Below, one piece after another: positions 42,636 through 51,947 of a stretch of 64,000 nt of DNA. Each line of letters opens with the position of its first letter. The stretch's first letter is position 1. Below the pieces are notes generated by a model. The model did not search any database, had not been told where the DNA came from, and saw only the letters and a list, made by a program, of their open reading frames with translations. Location of the stretch: assembly GCF_025151995.1 (NCBI RefSeq), contig NZ_CP102290.1, positions 1,178,001 to 1,242,000 on the forward strand, read 5' to 3'. The translations under genes and the position numbers were made by a program. Source of the stretch: Ruminococcus gauvreauii. GTDB taxonomy: Bacteria > Bacillota > Clostridia > Lachnospirales > Lachnospiraceae.

Positions 42636-44216
42636 ATGAACGCAAGTGACGAGCTTTTTCTGACAACCAAGCAGCCGGTTTTAAAACTTTCGATTGCCGT
42701 CTCCCGTTATTTTGCAGACATTCCTCTGACAGAGGAACTCGAAAAACGTTATGCTGCTTATTTACACCGGCATCTGTATCCCGCACTGGAATGGATACTG
42801 AAGCAAAAAAAAATTTCTTATCTGGTACGGCTCCTAAGCACTGGATGGCTGGATGCCGCGGCTATAAGCCGCAGTCTTAAAAACACGGATATCCCGACGG
42901 AAATGCGGCTGCTTTTGATACGTTCCCTCGCACCGGATGCATCCATAACGGATTCCCCGCACACAAAGACCGGCGCTCTCGAAATCCTGTCGATCGCCCA
43001 GCTGCGGATCTTTGATCAAATGCCCGAAATGCGCCTTGCAATCTCGGGATTCACCTTTCAGGAGGCTGCCGGTCAGGAATTGACCGGAACCGACGGACAC
43101 ACAGTATATTACTCCCCTGATCATGTGATAAGGACATTTTTACGTTCAGAACACGCCAAACTGTACCTTCATATGCTGCTTCACTGCCTGTATCTCCACC
43201 TGGAGGTCCCGTCGGATGCCGATCCGAACGTCTGGAACCTGTCCTGCGACATCAGTGCCTGCTTCCTTTCCGAAAAAAAGTTTGAACTCTTTGACAAAAC
43301 CAGGCAGCAGCTTCACGACAACATTTATACACAGATTCCGCCCGAAGTCTCTCCCGCGCTGTCTATGCAGGTGTACGATTGGCTAATCCGACAGCCGCAT
43401 CAAAGTTTTATCGATGAATGGGCAGAATTTTTCCAAATGGACAGCCACGTTTACTGGTATCGCGATACATGCCCGGAAGGAAAGCGGCTCCGCACATCTC
43501 CGGGATTCTGCAGAGGGTTTTCTGATCCTGTCCAGCACAGGTTCGGTCTTAATCCAGGAAGCCGGCTGGAAGAACTGGAACTTTGTAAAGAGGCAAAATA
43601 TGATTATCGGACATATCTGCGCAGATTTACCGTCACTGCTGAAGAGGTTCAGACTGACGCGGAAAGCTTTGATTATATTCCCTATCTGTACGGTCTGTAC
43701 CGTTACGGCAATCTCCCTCTCGTTGAACCGTTGGAATACACAGAGGCGTCAAAAGTGGAGGAGCTGGTCATCGCCATCGATACCTCCGGTTCATGCAGGC
43801 TCGGCACGATCCAACAGTTTCTTGCTGAAACGCGCAGAATTCTGACAGATCACCAGAACTTTTTCCGGCGTATGAACGTACATATCATACAGTGTGATTC
43901 CATGATCCAGGATCACATATGTATTCGCTGTACGGAAGACTGGAACCGCTATATTCAGGATATGAAGATCAGCGGCCGGGGCGGCACTGATTTCACCCCC
44001 GTGTTTGACCTGGTCCATCACCTGCTGGAGCAGGGGGAATTTCGGAATCTGAAAGGACTTTTATACTTTACTGACGGCGACGGAATCTACCCGCAGGAGC
44101 AGCCGCCGTATGAAACAGCTTTTATCTTTACTGACTACCGCTTCCTGAATTACAAAATACCAGACTGGGCTGTACGGCTCTGCCTGAACCTGAACGAAGG
44201 AGAACTATTGCAATGA
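42636..44216 (+). CDS. VWA-domain protein of the DUF2201/VWA-like metallopeptidase type, partner of a MoxR ATPase
   Basis: 526 residues. The N-terminal two thirds contain a helical His-containing region (LYLHMLLHCLYLHLE) as in DUF2201 proteins. The C-terminal third is a von Willebrand A-like domain with the MIDAS motif IDTSGS near residue 381, SGRGGTDFTPVF and LLYFTDGDGIYP. It ends in the ATGA overlap with the MoxR ATPase gene. MoxR-VWA pairs act as ATP-driven chaperones that insert metal or mature a client; the client is not visible here. AGAGGTGA precedes the ATG by about 11 bases. Confidence 0.85.
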   Translation: MNASDELFLTTKQPVLKLSIAVSRYFADIPLTEELEKRYAAYLHRHLYPALEWILKQKKISYLVRLLSTGWLDAAAISRSLKNTDIPTEMRLLLIRSLAPDASITDSPHTKTGALEILSIAQLRIFDQMPEMRLAISGFTFQEAAGQELTGTDGHTVYYSPDHVIRTFLRSEHAKLYLHMLLHCLYLHLEVPSDADPNVWNLSCDISACFLSEKKFELFDKTRQQLHDNIYTQIPPEVSPALSMQVYDWLIRQPHQSFIDEWAEFFQMDSHVYWYRDTCPEGKRLRTSPGFCRGFSDPVQHRFGLNPGSRLEELELCKEAKYDYRTYLRRFTVTAEEVQTDAESFDYIPYLYGLYRYGNLPLVEPLEYTEASKVEELVIAIDTSGSCRLGTIQQFLAETRRILTDHQNFFRRMNVHIIQCDSMIQDHICIRCTEDWNRYIQDMKISGRGGTDFTPVFDLVHHLLEQGEFRNLKGLLYFTDGDGIYPQEQPPYETAFIFTDYRFLNYKIPDWAVRLCLNLNEGELLQ

Positions 44217-45721
44217 ACATCAAAGAAGCAAAAGAAGAGATCAAGCGCACGCTGCACGCCTATACACAGCGGACTTCCGAGGGAATCCTTCAGATCCCCG
44301 CTGTTCAGCAGCGGCCCGTTCTGCTGATCGGTCCGCCTGGCATTGGAAAAACCGCCATCATGAAGCAGATCGCCCGAGAAGAATCTGTCGGTCTTGTTGC
44401 ATATACCATGACCCATCATACCCGTCAGAGTGCGATCGGTCTCCCTGTTTTAAAGGAAAAAACATACAATGGCCGTACATACTCGATTACAGAATATACC
44501 ATGAGTGAAATCGTGGCCTCCGTCTATGATTGTATGGAGGCGACCGGTTATACTTCCGGCATTCTCTTTATTGATGAGATGAACTGCGTATCCGAGACGC
44601 TGACCCCCGTCATGCTGCAACTCCTTCAGAATAAAACCTTTGGCAATCATCAGATACCGGAGGGCTGGCTGATCGTGGCAGCAGGAAACCCTCCGGCGTA
44701 TAACCGTTCTGTCAGGGAATTCGATATGGTTACGCTCGACCGCGTGAAGAACATGTCCATCGAAGCCGATTATTCCGTGTGGAAAGAGTATGCCTGTGCA
44801 AATGCCGTCCACCCTTCCGTTTTAGCTTATCTCAATATGTATCCTGACTGTTTTTACTGCGTTCAGAATCAGGATAAGCTCATCGCCTTTGTGACGGCAC
44901 GCGGCTGGGAAGATCTGTCCTGCATAATAAAATCATATGAAACGAGCGGTGATCCCGTCTCCGAGGCTCTGATCCGCCAATATCTGCAGCACGATGAGAT
45001 CGCCCGGAACTTTTATCTGTTTTATGACCTGTTTACACAGTACGCATCGGATTTTGCCAAAGACGACTTTTTCGGGCCGAATGTCACCGCCCGCATCCAA
45101 ACAGCAGACCCCGCCGAAAGTATATCGGTTGCCTCCATGCTTTTCGCGAAAGCCTCCGCAAAGATCCGCGAATATTCTTTTTCCAGCCAGGTGCATAAGC
45201 ATCTGTCCGGTCTTTGGACATTGTTCAAAAACATAAACGATCATCAGGCGCTGGACGGCGAAAACACCTTACAGCAGCTGGAGCAGTTTATCAGCAAACG
45301 ACACTCCTCCAACCGAATCCGCGAAGACAATGGGCTGCTTCCACTCGAGGAGAAGATTCTAGAGTTCCATACGCTTCGCCTGCTGGAAGAGCTGCTGCTG
45401 TCCGCGCGCAAGCTGCAGCTCAGTGAGGACCCTGACATAATGGAAAAGTTCGATGACACCCTGAAAGACATGAAAAAACACCAGAACTCTTCTGCCGAAG
45501 AAATACTGGCGTTTCTTTGTGATTCATACAGACTGCTGGAGGCGGCACCAGATGATGTGAGTCTTCTGTATTTCACATCCGATCTCACAAACAATCCAGA
45601 CTGTTCCGAATTTTTGTCTTCGCACCCCTGCAGTCCCTATCTCTCGCACACCGGCTCACTGCTTCTTAAGCAGCGCGAGGATGAGATACGGGCAGCGATG
45701 AATACCTCTTCCGGAGAATGA
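44213..45721 (+). CDS. MoxR-type AAA+ ATPase
   Basis: 502 residues. Walker A LLIGPPGIGKTAIMKQ (Gly40 to Thr47), Walker B GILFIDEMNC (Asp121-Glu122), sensor 1 VAAGNPPAYNRS and the arginine-bearing DMVTLDRVK segment, all in the first 200 residues. The remaining 300 residues are helical with charged coiled-coil-like stretches, larger than the tail of ordinary MoxR proteins (total about 330). Start overlaps the VWA gene by four bases. The stop abuts the 3' end of the convergent antiporter gene with no base between, so no terminator fits between them. Confidence 0.88.
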   Translation: MNIKEAKEEIKRTLHAYTQRTSEGILQIPAVQQRPVLLIGPPGIGKTAIMKQIAREESVGLVAYTMTHHTRQSAIGLPVLKEKTYNGRTYSITEYTMSEIVASVYDCMEATGYTSGILFIDEMNCVSETLTPVMLQLLQNKTFGNHQIPEGWLIVAAGNPPAYNRSVREFDMVTLDRVKNMSIEADYSVWKEYACANAVHPSVLAYLNMYPDCFYCVQNQDKLIAFVTARGWEDLSCIIKSYETSGDPVSEALIRQYLQHDEIARNFYLFYDLFTQYASDFAKDDFFGPNVTARIQTADPAESISVASMLFAKASAKIREYSFSSQVHKHLSGLWTLFKNINDHQALDGENTLQQLEQFISKRHSSNRIREDNGLLPLEEKILEFHTLRLLEELLLSARKLQLSEDPDIMEKFDDTLKDMKKHQNSSAEEILAFLCDSYRLLEAAPDDVSLLYFTSDLTNNPDCSEFLSSHPCSPYLSHTGSLLLKQREDEIRAAMNTSSGE

Positions 45722-46642
45722 TCAGCGGATAATGGCGTAGCTCATATAACCGATATAGAACACTATGCAGGCCAGTCCCTCCAAACGTGTTACCTTTTTC
45801 CCGGTAAAACAGCAGACTGCAATTACAGCGCTGACTGCGATGAGTACACCGATATCGATCAGATTGTCCCCGATCCCGCCAAGCGGCGACAGCGACGACG
45901 ACATCCCCAGGATAAACAGGATATTAAAAAGACAGGATCCCACTGCATTTCCAAGGGCAAGTCCGCTCTCACCTTTTCTGGAAGCAACAACTGAGGTGAC
46001 AAGTTCCGGCAGCGAAGTGCCAAGCGCCACGATCGTAAGTCCGATCAGGGTCTGTGACATGCCGAAAATGCGGGCAATTTCGCTGGCGCTGTCAACCACG
46101 AGGTCGCCGCCCCAGATGATGGCTGCCAGTCCCACCGCTATATACACCGCGCTCTTAAGCGGAGGCAGCACCTGGACTTCATCCGCCGCATCCGCTCTCC
46201 TTCGTACCGCGCCGGCAACAATCCATACCAGATATGCCGCAAGCAATATCAGAAGCAGAATCCCCTCAAACCGCCCCAGCTTCAGGTCCCACAGCAAAAA
46301 CAGCAGCAGAACTGACGCGGCGATATTGACCGGGATATCTCTTTTCATGATTTCCCGGTCTGTCTGAAACGGCCGGATCACCGCGCTTGCCCCTATCACT
46401 ACCAGAAGATTGAAGATATTGGATCCGATCACATTGCTCAGTGCAATATCATTGTTTCCCGAAAGTCCCGCTGTGATGCTGACCGAAGCCTCCGGAGCAC
46501 TCGTCCCCATGGCCACAATGGTAAGTCCGATCACAACGGGAGGCACCTTCAACAGGCGTGCAACAGACGAACTCCCCTCCACAAAGAAATCCGCCCCTTT
46601 TATCAGGAGTAAAAAACCGATGATCAAAAGTATATAAACCAT
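45722..46642 (-). CDS. Calcium/sodium antiporter (CaCA superfamily)
   Basis: 306 residues, about ten membrane helices. The two alpha repeats are VAMGTSAPEASVSITAG...GSNIFNLLVVIG and VALGTSLPELVTSVVA...GSCLFNILFILG, the ion-binding motifs of YrbG-type cation exchangers. It should exchange cytosolic Ca2+ for Na+ or H+. A separate ATG start is used with no operon partner visible; it overlaps nothing but abuts the MoxR ATPase gene 3' to 3'. Confidence 0.95.
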   Translation of the reverse strand: MVYILLIIGFLLLIKGADFFVEGSSSVARLLKVPPVVIGLTIVAMGTSAPEASVSITAGLSGNNDIALSNVIGSNIFNLLVVIGASAVIRPFQTDREIMKRDIPVNIAASVLLLFLLWDLKLGRFEGILLLILLAAYLVWIVAGAVRRRADAADEVQVLPPLKSAVYIAVGLAAIIWGGDLVVDSASEIARIFGMSQTLIGLTIVALGTSLPELVTSVVASRKGESGLALGNAVGSCLFNILFILGMSSSLSPLGGIGDNLIDIGVLIAVSAVIAVCCFTGKKVTRLEGLACIVFYIGYMSYAIIR

Positions 46643-46669
46643 GTCAAAGCCTTTCTATTTTCCCGTATT

Positions 46670-48682
46670 TTATATTCTGAACTTGTCAGTCGCAACCGCT
46701 TCCACAATACTCTCAAAGAATATCCCAGCCCCAACTGCATCATTTCTGATCTTCTGCACATTTACTTCGACTTTCGGGTTTCCGGCAGCCCCCTGACGCT
46801 CTGCCTTCTCAAGCAGTTGTTTTTTCACCATACGTACCGCAAAGTGTTCCGCATCCGAATATTCATCGAACATATGCTTCTGGTCCTCCTCAAACACGGA
46901 ATAACCCTTCAGCTGCGTTCCTTCATACTCCGCCTTCACGCGCGTCTGTACCTTTGTGACGATCTGACTTGCGATCGCCCCCAGCGCATTGGCAACAGCC
47001 GCATTTTCAGGTATCACCGCGGTTGTGCCGAGAAGTTTTGCGACCCTCGGAAGAAATACGTGGATCGGTGCACCTACTCCCACAAGCGGGAGTTTGGTTG
47101 TGACTGCCGTCGACATCCAGGGATCTTTTCTTCTGGCCTTGGCATCCCGGTAAGACCATTCGATAAACTTCTGCAGATTCCTGTCCTCACAGATCTTTTC
47201 GTGTTTTGGATATTTCTGCGTCATAAGGATTCGGATGATATTGCAGTACATCTTTTTCTCGACAAGCTCGTAAACGATCTCCGGAATCTCCTCCTCCGTC
47301 TCCACCACATTCTGCGCGAGACAGCTCACCGCCGCCTTCGCCGCACGCGGATCATAGATGTTAAAGTCTCCTTTTATAACCATCATATCCGTCGGTGTCA
47401 GGCCGCTTTTCAGTACAATCCCTTCTTCTTCCAGGCGATCAGTATGCAGGGAGTACAGGTCACTGTCGATCGCCGCACCGAGTTCCTGCGGCATCAGCGG
47501 TTCCGCCTCCAGCGCTTTACAAATCTTCTTTTCTTCTTCAGTATACCCCTTTTTATCTGAAATATCTTTCTGGAGCACATAAAACTCAAACAGCATTCTC
47601 GTATGCGGGCGGTGAAGTGCAGCCAGGCTTTTGAGTTTGTCCGTCACCTGGGGATATTCCTTTGCCAGCAGAGAAACCGGAATCACACGGCGTGTATCCA
47701 GATACAGCCTGTCATTCTTAAACCGGACAGCACTGTCCCCTCCGAGTCCGAAGGTATCGACGTACAGCCCTTTCACCATGGTTTTCCATTTTCCAATAGA
47801 AATTCCTTTTCTGGCAGTGACAGGACGTTTATCACGCACGATTGCCACATCCGTCGTCGTTCCTCCCATATCTACAATCACTGCGTTTTCTTCCCGTGCC
47901 ATCGCGCTTCCACCGACCACGCTCGCTGCCGGGCCTGAAAGCAGCGTCTCAACCGGACATTCTTTCGTCAGCACCTCAGACATAAGACTGCCGTCGCTTC
48001 GTACTATAGCGATCGGTATCTGAAGATTCCGCTCTTTCATGACGTTTTTTACAGCCGCCAGAAATTCAGCAATCAGAGGGATCAGGCGAGCATTCAGCAG
48101 TGTGCCTGCACCGCGCTTCAGCACATCCACTTCATCAAACATATCATGCGCCGTTGTGACCGGCACCTGCATGGTTTCCTGAAAAATTTTCTTTGCCTTC
48201 TTCTCAAATTTTCCTCCGTTCGCCTGCGGAAACGTCTGTACAATGCCAATGGAGTCACAGTCGGAAAACAGCTCTGGAATCATCTTCCTGAGTTCCTCCC
48301 AGTCCGGGTCTTTTGCATCCTCAAAGATCTTCTCGGGCCTCCCATCGATCTTGATCAGCTGATCCTGCTCCTGAAAACCGTAAGACGCATAAGTGTCACT
48401 GAGGCTCTCGGACAGATCCCTGTCCACTCCGATCATCAGCAGCCGGGCACGGCTGCCCTTGTTCTCCACACAGGCGTTCGTGGCAAGCGTTGTAGAGAGC
48501 GCCAGAACCTCTGCACGCTTTACATAATCCTGATCCAGCGTATCCAGTGCATTTGCGATACCAATCTCCAGTTTCGATTTCGTCGTCAGTGCCTTTCCGG
48601 AGCACACAACCGTTTTCGTGCTCATATCATAGACGACAGCGTCTGTATATGTTCCGCCGGTATCAATCCCAATTCCTATCAT
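46670..48682 (-). CDS. Hydantoinase/oxoprolinase family protein, HyuA-like subunit
   Basis: 670 residues. The N-terminal Hydant_A_N domain starts IGIGIDTGGTYTDAVVYD with LSTTLATNACVENKG; the Hydantoinase_A actin-like ATPase domain includes NARLIPLIAEFLAAV, LLSGPAASVVGGSAMA and VDMGGTTTDVAIVRDKR, followed by GGDSAVRF. Such proteins open hydantoin or 5-oxoproline rings with ATP. The HyuB partner gene is not adjacent and the C-terminal region lacks the fused HyuB part seen in 5-oxoprolinase. GGAGG lies about nine bases before the ATG. Confidence 0.9.
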   Translation of the reverse strand: MIGIGIDTGGTYTDAVVYDMSTKTVVCSGKALTTKSKLEIGIANALDTLDQDYVKRAEVLALSTTLATNACVENKGSRARLLMIGVDRDLSESLSDTYASYGFQEQDQLIKIDGRPEKIFEDAKDPDWEELRKMIPELFSDCDSIGIVQTFPQANGGKFEKKAKKIFQETMQVPVTTAHDMFDEVDVLKRGAGTLLNARLIPLIAEFLAAVKNVMKERNLQIPIAIVRSDGSLMSEVLTKECPVETLLSGPAASVVGGSAMAREENAVIVDMGGTTTDVAIVRDKRPVTARKGISIGKWKTMVKGLYVDTFGLGGDSAVRFKNDRLYLDTRRVIPVSLLAKEYPQVTDKLKSLAALHRPHTRMLFEFYVLQKDISDKKGYTEEEKKICKALEAEPLMPQELGAAIDSDLYSLHTDRLEEEGIVLKSGLTPTDMMVIKGDFNIYDPRAAKAAVSCLAQNVVETEEEIPEIVYELVEKKMYCNIIRILMTQKYPKHEKICEDRNLQKFIEWSYRDAKARRKDPWMSTAVTTKLPLVGVGAPIHVFLPRVAKLLGTTAVIPENAAVANALGAIASQIVTKVQTRVKAEYEGTQLKGYSVFEEDQKHMFDEYSDAEHFAVRMVKKQLLEKAERQGAAGNPKVEVNVQKIRNDAVGAGIFFESIVEAVATDKFRI

Positions 48683-48723
48683 CGTTTTACTCCTCCCGTC
48701 AATGTATATTGTCCGTTTATCGC

Positions 48724-50229
48724 TTATTCATCCCGTGCTGCTTCCCTCACGAATGTCCATGTCCTGCCCATGTCACCCGACCGGTACAGGGCGCTGCTTC
48801 CACTGTTATAATCACCGTCCTGCCCCTGTCCGACTTCCAGATACAGGGCTCCGTCCTCCTCGTACGGCATTCCCGGAAAATCAAACGGCTGATACATCTC
48901 TTCCCCTGTCAGAGGAACCTCCACAGCGGGAAGTGTCACCCGTTCAAATGTTGCGCCGCCGTCTTCCGTACGATACAGTTCCGCCAGGGAACCGCCACTG
49001 TGTGACAATGCGATGAACCCCAGTGTTTCATTTAAAAAAGAAATTCCGGCGGACACACCGGTTTCCCCGCCAAAAGGATCCTGATTGAGTGTCTCCCATG
49101 AATTGCCGCCGTCTTCCGTCATCTCCAGTCCATAGAACCTGCTGCCGGCTGCCGCATCCAGCACCGTCAGCCGATAACCGCGGCTTTCATCAAGCATGCT
49201 CACGTCTTCATCGTTCTCAGTTTTCTGAGCGCAGCCTGTCGTATCCGCACTCTCCCGCGCCGAAAGCGGATCCTCTGCAGGAACCGCGTCCAGATCGTCT
49301 GCGAGGACATACCGGACCGGCGAGACATCCGACCTTTCTTCACCGGGCACATACACGGACACTGTATACCCCGCTATCTCACAGTACGCATTCTCAGCCG
49401 CCTTCGTATCCCCGTCACTGTCGATATATACGATCCCGGAAATATCCGTCCCCCAGGAACGCACGCCGTTATACAGGATCCCAAAACGCGAAGCCTTCCA
49501 TCTGCTCACTGTCTGCTCCAGCGGTATTGTCTCAAGCATGGATGACAGAGGCGCCAGCAGTTTCTCCTGCTCATCCTGTCTGTCGACAGCGCCGTTTAAA
49601 TGCACCGTCATATTCTCCGCCTTGTCCCTGTCATACGATATCAGAAAGCTTTCCGCCGCGCCGTCTTCATCGGTTCCATAAAGAAACGTGTCCAGTCTCA
49701 GGATACGCCCCGTGCTGTCAAATTCCAGATCGACGCTGTTCGCCACATACAGCTCCCCGGGCATTGCTGTCACTTCCCGGATGTCCGACAGCAGACCATC
49801 AATTCCATCCCGGAAAATATTATCATGCGTCAGCGGAATCGTTCGCCTGTTTTTAGCATCCTCCAGGACCCAGGAGAGTTTTCCCTGATACGGCATGGCA
49901 CTTTTTACAATGCCCCAGCCGAAATATCCGGTCACGGCGCACAGCGTAAAAAGGGCGGCTGTGTACCACAGTCTCCCTGCGGCAGAAAGTGCCGGGTATG
50001 GCTGCCCGGCTCTTTGTTTCTTTACAATTCTTATGATGCAGACGATCATCCAGACCAGAAAAAACAGCGAGCAGACCGCCAGCACAGGAAGATGGCTTCT
50101 CCTCCCGCCGTACCGGCAAAGCGCCCGAAGATGATACCATGCAATCCCATACACCGCCAGAAAAACCGGATGGCATATCGTGGACAGCAAGATCTGGATT
50201 CTCGTCCGCTCCCTGTCTTTTGCAAACAT
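48724..50229 (-). CDS. Membrane protein with C-terminal BNR/Asp-box repeats
   Basis: 501 residues, no clear family. Three hydrophobic segments lie in the first 130 residues (near 13-32, 46-66 and 86-110). A soluble middle region of about 200 residues follows, then three Asp-box repeats: EDGGNSWETL, EDGGATFERV and SGDMGRTWTFV, the turns of a beta-propeller of the sialidase/Vps10 type. No catalytic residues of sialidases can be seen. The layout suggests an extracytoplasmic propeller held at the membrane by N-terminal helices. It precedes the hydantoinase gene by 41 bases and follows a cupin gene by seven. Confidence 0.6.
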   Translation of the reverse strand: MFAKDRERTRIQILLSTICHPVFLAVYGIAWYHLRALCRYGGRRSHLPVLAVCSLFFLVWMIVCIIRIVKKQRAGQPYPALSAAGRLWYTAALFTLCAVTGYFGWGIVKSAMPYQGKLSWVLEDAKNRRTIPLTHDNIFRDGIDGLLSDIREVTAMPGELYVANSVDLEFDSTGRILRLDTFLYGTDEDGAAESFLISYDRDKAENMTVHLNGAVDRQDEQEKLLAPLSSMLETIPLEQTVSRWKASRFGILYNGVRSWGTDISGIVYIDSDGDTKAAENAYCEIAGYTVSVYVPGEERSDVSPVRYVLADDLDAVPAEDPLSARESADTTGCAQKTENDEDVSMLDESRGYRLTVLDAAAGSRFYGLEMTEDGGNSWETLNQDPFGGETGVSAGISFLNETLGFIALSHSGGSLAELYRTEDGGATFERVTLPAVEVPLTGEEMYQPFDFPGMPYEEDGALYLEVGQGQDGDYNSGSSALYRSGDMGRTWTFVREAARDE

Positions 50230-50236
50230 ACGGCAG

Positions 50237-50563
50237 TTAATCCAGGATGATCAGAGCCATAAAGACCAGATTCCCGTCTCCGGTATTCGCCAGCCCATGG
50301 CCGCAGCCGTCCGGTGTAAACGTCATATCGCCGGCTTTTACCGGACGCACCGTTCCATTGTCATCGTAGTCGCCCTCACCCGATAAGATATAATATGTCT
50401 CACTTTCTCCGTGATGCACATGATAACCGAGTGAACATCCGGGCTCTACCACCACCTCCGCATAGAGCCTGCACTTTCCATTCATCTCTTTTTCTCCAAG
50501 GATATGCTTTATGGTGATGTGACCCTTCCCGCCGCACATATTCTCCACACGTTCTACATTCAT
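50237..50563 (-). CDS. Cupin-domain small protein
   Basis: 108 residues, a single cupin barrel. Motif 1 is GCSLGYHVHHGESETYYILSG with the two His and one Glu metal ligands; motif 2 is PVKAGDMTFTPDGCGHGLAN. The enzyme or sensor role is unknown. The ATG at 50563 has AGAGG eight bases upstream; a TTG two codons earlier is less likely. It sits seven bases upstream of the BNR-protein gene. Confidence 0.88.
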   Translation of the reverse strand: MNVERVENMCGGKGHITIKHILGEKEMNGKCRLYAEVVVEPGCSLGYHVHHGESETYYILSGEGDYDDNGTVRPVKAGDMTFTPDGCGHGLANTGDGNLVFMALIILD

Positions 50564-50639
50564 ACTCAATACCTCTCTTTCTTATCATTCCCAGGTTATC
50601 CCAAAATTTGTTTTATTATATTCCACATCCGCAGAGAAG

Positions 50640-51932
50640 TCAATTTTTCTCCTTTTTTCTCGCCAGCAGCTGATTCAGATAGATGGATTTAAACTGTTTC
50701 GACGCCATTGCCTGTTTTACCGGCGGAAGTTTCAGAATAGCGCCGAACACACCTGCCATGGCACGATGGCTTGCAAATGCCTGGTTGTCAAAAATCAGGT
50801 TCTGAAGCGTCCCCTTCTCGATCGCCTGAGCGACAAAACGGGCGGTGCTGTTCACCGGGGTAATGATCTGTGCCTCGCGTCTCTTCAGTTCGATCGCTTT
50901 CGCCGGACAGTTTCTCACGCATACGCCGCACCCCAGACAGATATCCGTGTTGATCCCGGCCACCCCTCTTCCCTCCTGCTTCTGTTTCAGCTCAATCGCC
51001 AGAATCGGACAGACCTTCGCGCATTTCCCGCATCCGATGCATTTTTCTTCATTAATATGAGGGAGATAGTTCGTCGTCGCCACAGGAACCATGGGGGCAA
51101 ATCTCCTGGATGCCTGCAGCGCCTCACAGCAGCAGCCGCAGCAGTTACAGATAAATGCCGGGGATTCCTGAACATTTTCCCCAATCTGTACAAGATTGTG
51201 CTCATAGGAGAGCGCCAGCACATCCATTGCCTCTTCCTTTGACACCAGACGCGTATGCCCTCCGTGCTCCGCCAGCGACCTCGCCACATTGCCGAATGTC
51301 ATGCAGACGTCCATCGGCGCGTCGATTTCGCAGGGATGTCCGGCATGCATGGCCTTATGGCGGCAGTAACACATGCCAATTCCAACGTATTCGGCATCTT
51401 CCACGATGTGTCCCGCTCTCTCATAGTCCAGTATGCGAATGGAATCATCGCTGCTGAGCTCAAGCGCCGGTTCCTGCACATAGACACGTCCCAGTTTCGT
51501 TTCCGTGGCAAAGAAGAGATCCTTTACAAACTCCTCCTCCACATTCATATACTGGTAATAGAGTTCGCTCAGATATTTCTGATCGATATCACCGCGGATA
51601 CGCATCAGCGCAAACTCAATAAAGCCCGCCATAGGCGGCGGCATCACAAATTTTCTCACACCATGATGATCAGAGTCTACGAGCAGGGCTTTTTCACAGA
51701 GCCGATCCAGCATCTTCTCTGCCTTAGCCTCGCTCGTATTCCACGCAAGCGCCGCTCTTTTAATCGTGAATGGCCGCACCGGAAGACGCGATACCGCACG
51801 CGCTTCCTGCTCCGTATAAAGCACCTGAAGGATCTGATACAGCACCGGTGACGCCGGTGCACCCTGTGTAAACCAGTTAATGCGGTCCTCCAGATTTTTA
51901 TATGCCTGTTTTTTCGTTGTTATATGTCCCAT
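50640..51932 (-). CDS. 4Fe-4S dicluster ferredoxin-type protein with winged-helix-like N-terminus
   Basis: 430 residues. The N-terminal 100 residues resemble a winged helix (FTIKRAALAWNTSEAKAEKMLDRLCEKALL). A middle region has an unusual Cys set, GMCYCRHKAMHAGHPC and ICNCCGCCCEAL, that could bind another cluster. Two classical 4Fe-4S motifs follow, CIGCGKCAKVCP and CLGCGVCVRNCP, each in an I-x-x-x-A-I-E-L frame. The role is electron transfer or redox sensing, substrate unknown. It is 15 bases downstream of the flavodoxin-ferredoxin fusion gene, so the two are likely co-transcribed and may interact. Confidence 0.85.
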   Translation of the reverse strand: MGHITTKKQAYKNLEDRINWFTQGAPASPVLYQILQVLYTEQEARAVSRLPVRPFTIKRAALAWNTSEAKAEKMLDRLCEKALLVDSDHHGVRKFVMPPPMAGFIEFALMRIRGDIDQKYLSELYYQYMNVEEEFVKDLFFATETKLGRVYVQEPALELSSDDSIRILDYERAGHIVEDAEYVGIGMCYCRHKAMHAGHPCEIDAPMDVCMTFGNVARSLAEHGGHTRLVSKEEAMDVLALSYEHNLVQIGENVQESPAFICNCCGCCCEALQASRRFAPMVPVATTNYLPHINEEKCIGCGKCAKVCPILAIELKQKQEGRGVAGINTDICLGCGVCVRNCPAKAIELKRREAQIITPVNSTARFVAQAIEKGTLQNLIFDNQAFASHRAMAGVFGAILKLPPVKQAMASKQFKSIYLNQLLARKKEKN

Positions 51933-51947
51933 ATTTTGTCCCTTCTG

